Source: Coniferiporia sulphurascens (Eukaryota; Basidiomycota; Agaricomycetes; Hymenochaetales; Hymenochaetaceae). From it: DNA of 64,000 nt. The notes below the pieces were generated by a model, which made no database searches, had not been told where the DNA came from, and worked only from the letters and a program-made list of their open reading frames with translations. This document shows positions 21,786 to 31,899 of the stretch, piece by piece. Made by a program: the position numbers and the translations under genes. The stretch is from the NCBI GenBank assembly GCA_002794785.1, contig NBBA01000003.1:1364001-1428000 (forward strand). Direction: 5' to 3'. The first letter of the stretch is position 1; each line of letters starts with the position of its first letter.

Positions 21786-24700
21786 ATGGCGCAACGCGGG
21801 AACGGCAATAATAACAAAGGGCGTGGACGTGGATCTCCATTCCCCGCCAGAGGGCATGCATGGAGAGGCCAGGGCTCGCCCGGAGGGAGGGGAACCCGTG
21901 GTAGGGGTAGCAACCCACGCCCGGCATACAGCAACCTAGAAATTATCGACGTTGACATCCAACAATATACGAATGGTACGTCCCTTCGAAAATCGACCAC
22001 AAAGGTCTAGCACGACGCTATCGTGGGGTTCGCTTGTTAAAATTCCTCTCAGTATCTGCTGGCAATGCGTCACCTACACCACGAGGTAACTGGAGAGGCA
22101 GAGGTCGTGGTCGCGGACGCGGACGGGGCTTTGTACCGGAATACAAGACGTTTAATAATGGCAATCCTACTTCGAGACCGCCGCCCCGACATGATACAGA
22201 TTCGCTGGCAACTGCACCCGCAGGACGCGGCTACGGCAGAGGAGCCCCGAAGGGTCTGGGAATGAGATTTAATGCAGATTTACCTCTGTCTAAACTCCTA
22301 GCGCTTGATCGACCTTACCTGAGGCCAATTCACTTTGTGCCTGCACAATTAACTCCGGTGTTGTTCCAGCGTGAAGAGGAATTATTGGAGGTTGAAGAAC
22401 TCATAGGTATGCATTGACTTTTCTTTTCCGCGCAATCTCATTACTCAGATGTGGCGCCCATGATATATTGCAGAGCCCGAAGACCATGTGCCCACCGCCA
22501 ACCAAATCTCCCGTGTCTTTAGCCATCAAAAGGCGCCCGATCAGTCGTTCTTTTATAGCCCTGACGATGATTTGTTGGGAGCCACAGATTCTGAGCCAGT
22601 TGTGACCGTTGATTTTAGCTCTCTTGGGAAACTGATGGACGACACTACAACAGCCTCTTCTAATAATGTGGAGACCGTCCCGGCGACAATGTCTATGAAT
22701 GGCGATGGGATGAGCATCTTCGATGCTATCAAAGTTGCTCTTGCAGGTGATGGGAAGCAGTCCTCAGAAGAGATGCGCCCCAAATTTGAGCTTACAGAAA
22801 CCAGCGAAGCAGCTGTCGTAGAATACCCTAGACAAGTGGAAGTGCCGCCCACCTCTGACTCTGTAATCCAGGATCTGGAAATACCACCCACAGTGAACGT
22901 TGAGCACGCAGATGGGGAGCCAATATCTCAGCCCTGTTTTGTCATCGATCCAAACCCTTCGTCATCCTCAGAAGTCCACAACAAGGTAACATTCACACCC
23001 GCTTCGTCTACAGATCAACCACTAGGCAGTGCTTTACCGGACGACGAAGTAATCGTCTATGATGCACCTCATCCTCGTTCTCGAAGGGCGACGCCGAGTA
23101 TTCCCCCCGCTGCAAATACCCCTGAGATTCCCCCTCCTCTTGTTGTCCAGACTACCTCCTCTCCCTCGCCAAAACCGTCCAGTTCAAAACATCCATTCGA
23201 TGGGCTATCGTTTTCGTTCATTGCAGCAACTAAGGTAGCTGAGGCAAACCGCCAATGGGCCGCATCCCCTCGCTCGCGCCGCCTTGTGAAGTCAGGCCGT
23301 ATGTTTACTCGTAGGGCGAACGGACGAAAGGGTTCATTCGGTGTCTTTGGTGCTATGCTCGAGGAGAAGCACCTTCACGAGGATGAATCACGAGGACATC
23401 GGAGGGTTGGTTCAGATATTGACTGGGGAGACTCGGATGCCGAGAGTCATAAAGCCTTGCATCCTCGCATAGATGACTCCGACGTGGAGAAAATGTCTGG
23501 CAGCTTTGGCGGGATGGATATAGATTCGGACGTCGGTCTGGAGGCTATGCAGAATTTCGTGAAGGGTATGAGTGCGGAAGGGATGGTGCATACGCGCATC
23601 GACGACTTAGAAGATGGTGATGATGACACGGGCACAGGCGGTAGTAGCGCTGGAGACAGCGAGTTCGACGCGGTGGTCGACGCTGCAGAGGAGCTCCTTA
23701 TTGGGAGATCTGGCGACGATGTGGATTCCGATCTTAGTGAGGACGACGACGACGACGACGTTTCGACGGACGAAGAGCAAACACCAAAGAGTAGTTTCAA
23801 AACTCGTTTAGAAAAGATGAGACAGCTCTCGCTGGCGAAGGGAAAGCAGCCTGTACAATCAAACAGGGCCCCTGTGGAAGGGGATATTCAGGATTTACTA
23901 ACGCCACAGCTTAAAGGGAAGGGAAAGATGAAGGCAGTGCCTAGTGACGACTCCGACGATTCAGATGATGACTACTTCGACACTGAATTCACCTGGGCAG
24001 ATCGGGACGAAGATTATCTTGGGGAAATACAGGTAGAGAATGGGCTTGCCACAAAATTTTACAAGGTTTGCTAATCTATCGAGCAGAATATCTTAGACGA
24101 AAACCAAGACGTCCTAGCCGGACGGGATCGAAAACAAAAGAAAGTATTATTCAAAGCAGTCCGTGATGGTGACTTCAGCGTCACTCCAGCGAAAAAGAGT
24201 GCGTACTGGTCATACCACTCTATTGTATTTACTGAAAATGGTTTGCGTAATTAGAACGCGATCAGGGCAAGGATTTACCGCCCGATCTGCGTGTGCTATG
24301 GGAGGCCGATCGCGCCAAAAAGGCAGAAAACAAGCGCAGGCGCGCGGCCGCCCGTCTCGAGGCCGCTGCCGATCCCTTCGCCCAACACAAGGGTGGAAAG
24401 AAGGGACGGAAGGCCATGCTGCGTGCAAGTCGCCTAGCCGCGGAAGCCGAAGCTGAATCACCGAGTCTCGCACCCGACATCCCAGCGCTCGTACGCAAGA
24501 TTCGGGAGTTCCAAGCGAATCAGAATGTGGTACAGATGGCGCTACCCCCGATGGACAAGGCTGCCCGCGCGATGCTGCACGAGATTGCGGATGCGTTCAA
24601 TCTGAAGAGCCAGAGCAAGGGGAAAGGCACGGCAAGATACACGACACTTATCAAGACGTCGCGCGGCGACAGGAGGGTGAACGAGCGCAAGATCGACAAG

Positions 24701-24964
24701 ATCATGCGGACGAACGGCAATTGGGGGTTCACAAGGCCGGGGAACCCTGGCTTTGCCGGGAAGGGCGGCGCGCCGAAGCAAAGAGATGGCGACGAAGTCG
24801 GCAAAGAGGCACCGAAAATCGGGGAGTCGAATATTGGCTTCCAGATGCTCGCGAGTATGGGATGGGAGGAAGGAGGTCGTATCGGCGTGTCTGGTGGACT
24901 GGACGTGCCATTGACTGCGATTATCAAGAACTCGAAGCTTGGTCTAGGAGCCGCTTTTCGTTGA
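21786..24964 (+). CDS. Sqs1-like R3H and G-patch protein
   Basis: Homologue of yeast Sqs1/Pfa1, which activates the DEAH helicase Prp43 in ribosome biogenesis and splicing. Five exons (21786-21975, 22053-22406, 22474-24032, 24087-24198, 24255-24964) give 974 residues. The first ~130 residues are Arg-Gly rich (RGRGRGRGRG), an RNA-binding feature. The middle is acidic with Asp runs ('DDDDDD' near 23745). A lysine-rich 'HKGGKKGRKAMLRASR' motif lies at about 783-798. An R3H domain follows at about 828-880 ('MLHEIADAFNL', 'ARYTTLIKTSR'). The C-terminal G-patch at about 930-972 has 'GFQMLASMGWEEGGRIG' and 'IIKNSKLGLG'. This domain order is characteristic of Sqs1. All splice phases agree. Confidence 0.9.
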
Positions 24965-25247
24965 AAACGGATGGAATCGTGTACTTGAAAAAAAGTCGGT
25001 TCAAGCAGTTGACATGAAACTTGTTTCAACACTAGATGAGTTATTGGTGTACGACGAAACTTGCATATTATGTACCGATACAAAACAATGTAGACGAATT
25101 TAACAGAATGTGAAGTCGTAAATTTAATGCCGTAAAAAATATAAACAGTCGTTTCTGCGAATGGAGAGGCGGGGCCTTCCGCGTGACAAACAGCATGAAC
25201 CAGGAGTGAATGCAAAAAGATGACATGTGCCACAGTGGGTAAAAGCT

Positions 25248-27626
25248 TTAGGCGTCATCTTCCGCCCCCCACCTCGTGATTCTCCCTGTAGATGCAAAAT
25301 AATGTTAAGAATATCCTAAACAGTTTATGATGAATACATACCTAACGGTTTATAGAAGTACTGTTTGTGCTTTTTCGTTTCGTTTCGCTTTTTGGGCATC
25401 ATTTCGCGGAGTAAGGAGGCACGATCCTGGTCCGGATCATTCTCGGGAATATAGAACCACTGCGCTTCAAGAGGCTTATCATCCGCGTCCTATGCCCAGT
25501 CCAAAGTCAGAAAGTGGCAAACGAAGGACATACGAGAACGTACCAGTCCCTCTCTGTCAATTCTACCAAAGACGTCGTGGGCACCAAGGACATCCTCCAC
25601 CAAATCGAGCCAGCTCTCTTTACTGCGCTGGGAGCTTAAATGAGGATTCCCGCGAAACACTTCTCGCAAGAGTGAAGATGCGGGCATCGATGATGCACGT
25701 GAAAGGGCCATCGCCTGAATTAGACATCCGTGGATCTCGGCCTTTGCGCTACTGTTGGTGTCGTCCACGACATCCGGATCCAGCGGTGCAGAAAAACTAG
25801 GTGTCCGTGATGAAGAGGCATGCGTTTTCGTTGACTCGACTTCAAGCACACGTTGAGACACTTCCAATCCATTTGGTGTTTTCCTGGCCTTCTTTTTACG
25901 TTGCCTCGGAGCTGCCTCACTCGACGAAGATGGAGCAGCCGATAAAGACCGTGTTTCATCCACGCTGGGCTGACGGGATCGCTTTCTCTTCTTCTGCGCT
26001 TTCTCAACTACCTCCCCTGTCCTTGTCTCGTTCAAACTCTGTCTCGAGTCGCGTCTGTGGAGCGGAACTTTCCTTTCACATCCGGCTGAGGAACTACGTT
26101 GACCAAGAGAGACGGATCGGGATTTGGATGGCCCGGGAATCGGTGCAGTAGGTCTCGTTGCGATACCCACGTTCTCTTTTCCCCATGCGGCGCACGACCT
26201 GTCTGTTGGCATCGTGGGAGGATTCAAAATACGGGGGGGCCCTACGAAACTGAGTACACTTGTTGCAGGAGAAGACAGACAAGAAAGAGGTTCAATAGAC
26301 TCGTCGACAGGATTGCTAGCCTCAATTGCGTCCAGAATTGGCGATGAAAGAGGTGTTAACGTACTCGAGAAAACCGACCCTTCGACAACAGAATTCACTT
26401 CAGATAAGATTTCTTCGTCAATGTCTTCTTCAGAGATTCTTGCAGCGGGGGGAGGAAGTACGCCAGATGCCATCTGCCCGTCTCTGAGTTCTTCCGACGT
26501 AGCTTTTCCCGTATCGGGGTCATCGACATCCTCAGAGTCGATCTTTGTACAGTCCAGCTCCAGATGAGGATCATTAGGCGCTTTAAGCGGTGAATCGGGC
26601 ACCAATGAATGATTGTGCGATGCATTGGTTGCTTCCGGCGAGCAAGGATGGATCTACAAATATGGGAATGGTTCCGAATGTAAATCATAAAAAAGATGAA
26701 AGGGAGCCATTACGTACTTCCGGAATGCGCTCGTTGGAGCTAGATAACGATATATCAAAACCACCATCCTGTGGTATGGGAAACACCCCTGTTGGTGTAA
26801 CGGCCTGAATTACCGCATCTACCTGAACGTCCGGAGGAGTCGGGATGTAGGAACTCGGTGTGGATTCGCTCGTTCCCACCGTCATCGGGCGATCAGGCAG
26901 TGGCCGATCGATGGCCTTGATCACGACATTTGCAGACGATGACTCGACCGGTGCTATTCTTACTTGGCGGCTTAGGTCGAGAAGCACAGCGGCGACGTCA
27001 ATTTCTCCGCTCCAAGCTCCTCCTTCGCTACTACCCGCGCTCCCGTCATCGTCCCTCGTGTCGAGAAATCCCGCCACTTTCGGGCTGATCTCCTCCTTTA
27101 TTTTCATGACATTCGTCCTCCCGGATGCATCGAAATCGTCTACATTGTCATCATCCACGCCAAAGGGATCGATGTCCTCTGAATATTCTGAAGGATCGAC
27201 GTCCGATACGAGAGTTGGAACACTAGCATTGGAGCTCCTGCGACGCGAGAAGAACTGACTGCGGCCGAAGACAGATTCCGCAGAAGACGACTTTAAGGAC
27301 GAGCGAGCCTTGTACGGAAGACCGGGGCCATAATTGAACGCAACCTCCCAGAACGACTTGGGACTAGACGCGACATGCACTTCAGCCAGTGGAGATGAAG
27401 GAGGCTCAGGGGTATGCAAAGAGCGGACTGGGCTGCTGGGTGCAATGGAAGAGGATGACGAGGGGTAAAATAGTGGTGAACGGGGGAAAGAATCGTCCGA
27501 GCCGAACCGAGAGTGGAGAGACGAGGTGGGAGGGTGGTGTGCCATGTCCAGATCCGGGCTGTAGACATGGTAGTCTATATCAGCCTTGCGACGATACCTG
27601 AGCGGCAGCTGAGGGGTACCAGTCAT
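25248..27626 (-). CDS. conserved basidiomycete protein of unknown function
   Basis: Four exons on the minus strand (27626-26718, 26653-25544, 25489-25342, 25285-25248) give 734 residues. Residues 1-560 are Ser/Pro/acidic-rich and look disordered, with a basic 'KKRKRSRQ' patch that could be a nuclear signal. The C-terminal ~170 residues look folded: 'QRSKESWLDLVEDVLG', 'EAQWFYIPENDPDQDRASLL', 'REMMPKKRNETKKHKQYFYKPL', ending in 'ITRWGAEDDA'. I recall this C-terminal block in other agaricomycete hypothetical proteins but know no function for it; that recollection is not a database match. The last two exons (148 and 38 nt) recover this conserved end, which supports the model. Convergent with the Sqs1-like gene, 283 bp apart. 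Confidence 0.78.
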
Positions 27627-28461
27627 GAATGGGGACGGAAACTAGAGCAGGACGAGCGGGCGGTGGTGGCGGTATGGAGTAAGGACTGAAAGACACCGCA
27701 GGGTAGATGCCAGAAGGTAACAGTGCCACGGGATATTGTCACAACAGAACAAACGCGTGACAAATCCGCGACGCGTTCCGGTCCCTGGTCCGGGACATCA
27801 CGTGACATTACAGCTCGCGCCCCCGCAACCCGTGGAGAACAGTGCCAGCGACGAAGACGGAGTGCAGGATGTTGGCGTACCTCGCCCCCTATCCGAGTAT
27901 TATTTTGAGCGCTTCCATTACGATGCGATTTTTGAGGGTCCCAATGACCGAGGTCGGGTTCGGCCGTTAACACTGTTGCTTTAGTACGGCGCTCGGTGCC
28001 AGGCACTAGCCGTGGACAGACCTTTGTGCAAGATTGCCAATGTCTGCAGTGGTTCGAAGACCCTTTCTTTTATGCAGAATCTGCGCGCGAGAAAGAGCGT
28101 GGCCAGAAATTCAAATTGAGAATTTAGTCTAGAGCGGTCCGACTTCCAGTTTGGGAGCGCACTTCAGCCCCGGCCGGGGCGTCTAGCAGTGAATTGACAG
28201 AAAAGAAAATATTGACGAGTTCACCAACGTGTAGGAAATCCGCGGAAGTGAGGTGCGACGACAAGGATCGTGGATGTTCGTCCATATAATATGCGCCAGA
28301 GGCTCGGGCCAGCAAGATGGAGGAAGAAAGCAGAAGGTGCGACGAAGCCACACTGCCTGACTGAATCGAGATATTACGTTCACCAGCTTCAAGTCACGCC
28401 CACGATAACAACTCCGTCAACGCCCACCGTCTTAGTGTCGAGTCGAAGCTAGTCAACAGGT
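27627..28461. other. 835 bp divergent intergenic region
   Basis: Shared upstream region of the unknown gene (-) and the Zn2Cys6 regulator (+). A palindromic CACGTG E-box lies at 27799-27804. Short frames on both strands overlap each other and show no motifs. Confidence 0.45.
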
Positions 28462-31400
28462 ATGAATGACCAGGACAAGCATTCCATTAAGCGGAAAGTA
28501 CGTGTTGTTTCGCTCATCAGACCAACTGCCCATCCGAGCCGCTTATTGCAGCGGGTCACCAAAGCGTGCCTAGTATGTGCAAAGTCGCGGCGTAAGGTAA
28601 GTGGGCACCGCACTGACTTTGTCTCAATATGTCATCACTCAAGGCCCTCACATTCAGTGCGACGGCCAGCAGCCCCTTTGTGGAACATGCAATAACCAAG
28701 GCCTTGCATGCACCTGGTCGGACGGTGTGTTCATTTACTCTCGATCATTTCTCAGCTCCCAACGCTGAAATGCCTTCTAGTGCCCTCACGGCGGGGGCCA
28801 CCCAAAGGCTACCGGCGCGGCACGGCTGACCCGGCTTCACTTCTCCCTAAGATCGGCAAGATTCGCGAGCATGTCCAGTCGTTACAGGTCGCTTACGGCG
28901 AACGCCTCGTGCTTGAGGAGCTACACAAGACACTCTTCGGGGATTGTCTCTGTGCAACAGGGGCTCAAAGTTCCAGTTCGGACGGTACTGTATCAGGGCA
29001 AGCGAGGCTTTCTCCATCTGCGACATCAGGATCTGCTGTGGCAAGAACAGGTACTGGCTCGAGCGCTTCAGACAGTGGTCGCGACAGAGCAAAGGCAAGG
29101 AGCGAATGGAGCCAAGATGAGCAGGAAGGCAAGTCCGCTGACTGAGGCGATTACTTGTTCGACGTTACTCACTTTCCCTGTATTCGACCCTCCCAGACCC
29201 TGCGAATTCGGAAGTAGATGAAGGCTCATCCTCGGGCATGGCCTTCCTCGCGACTTCAATGCGCTACATGCACACCGGTAGCCCGCTCACTCCCGTGTCC
29301 GATAGCGAGAGACTTCCGATGGAGAAGTATAATCCCTGGGCGTTGCGCGACGACCGCGTCGATCGTCATCCCCTTGTACGAAGCATGTCATCCACAACTC
29401 GGATCATCCCGCAGCCCGAAGACATCGAGGTTCTATTGAAGACATATTGGTCTGTTATACACCCGGTTTGTCTGTCCTATTTTTTTTGGTTGTCAGTACG
29501 GAGTCTCATCAAATGCAATGTGTGCATGCATGTAGCATTGGCCAATCTTGTATAAACCCACGTTCGATGCCGTCTCCATATTCCGCATTTATGACGAATT
29601 ACCCCTCGCTCTATTGTACGCTATGTATGCCCTTTCCGCACGCCTGGCACCGACGGCTTCCTTCGACTCGGAAATTGCGGAGAAATTCCTGCGCGTCGCG
29701 GAAGAAGAACTTCGATGCGAAGGTCCTTTCCGTTCTGATAGTCAGTATTTTTCCGTATGTTCGTCAATCCTACTGAAATTTTGTTAGTCAATACCTGCAC
29801 CACGTTGTTTTTGCTCAGCTTGTACTATCATGGCGAAGGTGACCAGAGACAAGCCTGGGTGCATTGCGGTGAAAATTGCGAGCAGCATGAAGGGGAAGAA
29901 ATGCACTGACTCTGATGATAAACTAGGTGTCGCGGCAATGATGGCACTGGATCTGGGGTTACACAAATCTGTGAAGAATTTGCCCCTTGTTGAGCATGAG
30001 CGTCGTGTTCGCGTTTTTTGGAATATTTTTGTTTACGAGAAGTGCGTGACTCAACCACACAATCACCCCTTAATTCTATTCATACTGAAAAACAAGCTCT
30101 ACGTAGAATCCTTGCATGTGAAATGGGGAGACCAGTGCTAATTCGAATGGTACACTGCGACCCAGTGCGGCTCTCCGAAGAACAGCCCGACGAATACGAA
30201 ACAGTTGTACACTACAGCACGTCCAATCACGGGCACACCGTTAGGCTTTATGTCAGTTTTTCTTTAACCACACTTTCCATATTTTGATGCTTAGTGCGTT
30301 TTCTTTGACACAGACGATCTCTGTTTTCAATGCCTCTGTTGATTTGTTCCGCATCTTTGAACGTATACTAAGTGAAGTTCACTCGGTTCCTTCACCGTCA
30401 TCAATACGTTCCACTCGCGAGCGTCTCGTTCAAGAGCTGGATCGTGAACTGGACGAGTGGCTGATCAAACTTGGGCCACGATGTTCATATCCCCCTCCAA
30501 ATGACAGAACACCCACGCGATCGCTGTATCTAACGCACGCAGTATGTCCCTTCGTCTTATTCAGGCTTAGCCAGTAGAATGGGATACCCATGATTACTTT
30601 CGAGGAATGTATTGCTAACGGCTTTTCAGTGGTATCATGTTGCAATCATCCTTCTCCACCGCCCTCTGATCCCCCGCACTCGTGTCGGGCAGGTTTTCGC
30701 CAGTAACTTCCATCATAAGAAGGCTACAGAGCACGCGAACCAGCTGGTCGACCTGCTTGCACAATTCGCTGCGGGCCAGGAGATCTATAAGGTGTGATCC
30801 TCGGAGTCGCTATTACCTATTTATGATGTTGATATCCCCTGATTACTCATAGCTACCTCCGAATGACGCATACCCGATCTTCACAGCCGCGCTCGTCCAC
30901 GTCTTCAACCTTACCGTAAATGACAGAGTTCTACGGGAACAAGCGCGCCCGCATCTAGAACAGTGTATAGAATGGCTTCGGGTAAATTTTTTATTAAGGC
31001 CCTCCTATATGCGGTCAAAAAAAGAGAAATGAACACCCCTTTCCACATGTGCGCTTAGGGTCTAGCAGAAACCTGGTCTACCGCATCACAGTATAAGCTG
31101 CTTCTCGATGCATGTGCGCAGTGTTTATCCGATAGATCCGCGTGACGCTGCTAATCACGCAAACACAGTCCTTCAAGTGGCCGCAAACACGATTAACCAT
31201 AGCCACTCATTCTCGCCGATCGTCGCATCTCCAGGGGCGCCAGTCCAGCATACTCAGCAGGCTGCTCTCACCACAGCTTATCCTTGTCCAAGCAGCTCAG
31301 CACTGGCATATGTTCACTCCGACGCATTAATCCCCGCCGCTGACTCCGGCGTGACCCAGCAAATACAACAACAACATCAGCAGCAGCAACATCAACATCA

Positions 31401-31671
31401 GCACCAGCACCACTTTTCAGGGGAAGGGGAGCAGAAGCTTACTACGCCCGATATATTCAGGGTAGGTATATTGCTATATGCGGCTGTTCCTTATGCTAAT
31501 TTTAATTTATCCGCAAAGTTGGAGAATTATTACTGGAATGAATATTCCGCGAATACTGGGCATCAAATGGGGGGATATTACCCGCAGCCACAGAACCCTG
31601 AAGTTGTTGCTCAGGCTGCTGGTGGAGTATACTATGATGTTATCCGTATCCTGGAGAACAGGCCGTCGTGA
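28462..31671 (+). CDS. Zn2Cys6 fungal transcription factor
   Basis: Nuclear DNA-binding regulator with an N-terminal binuclear zinc cluster and a fungal-specific transcription factor domain. Fifteen exons fit: 28462-28497, 28552-28596, 28658-28724, 28781-29128, 29197-29465, 29536-29740, 29788-29868, 29927-30041, 30107-30251, 30314-30541, 30630-30791, 30853-30981, 31059-31113, 31169-31461, 31519-31671. Total 776 residues. The cluster is C18-x2-C21-x6-C28-x6-C35-x2-C38-x6-C45, and 'RRGPPKGYRRG' is the usual linker. The regulatory domain includes 'HWPILYKPTFD', 'MALDLGLHK', 'RRVRVFWNIFVYEK' and 'CEMGRP'. A Gln/His-rich tract lies near 31365-31410. The intron after exon 4 uses a GC donor (gcaagt), and the exon 14 acceptor could instead be 31177. 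Targets unknown. Confidence 0.88.
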
Positions 31672-31899
31672 CGAACTACGGACAGACACCCATCGACCCA
31701 CCAATATGCTTTCAAGTACATTTATCCGTCTTCTTATGCTATCCAATTCCTGGTTTGCTGCTTTTTGTATTTGTATGGTTGCTATAGACAAGAGTTGTTT
31801 TGACTTGAGCCTTGGGTTTTGTTTCTCGTCGTTAACGTACGTAGTATACATGTCCTTTTTTTTGGAAACTGTTACGGACAAGCTTCACGTTTAAGATAC

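Noticed and set aside
27723..28006. Overlapping frames on both strands in the divergent promoter
   Set aside because: They overlap each other, lack motifs and occupy the shared upstream region of two solid genes.
31114..31135. Apparent frameshift in the Zn2Cys6 gene near the C-terminus
   Set aside because: A normal 55-nt (or 64-nt) intron starting at 31114 restores the frame, so no break is needed.
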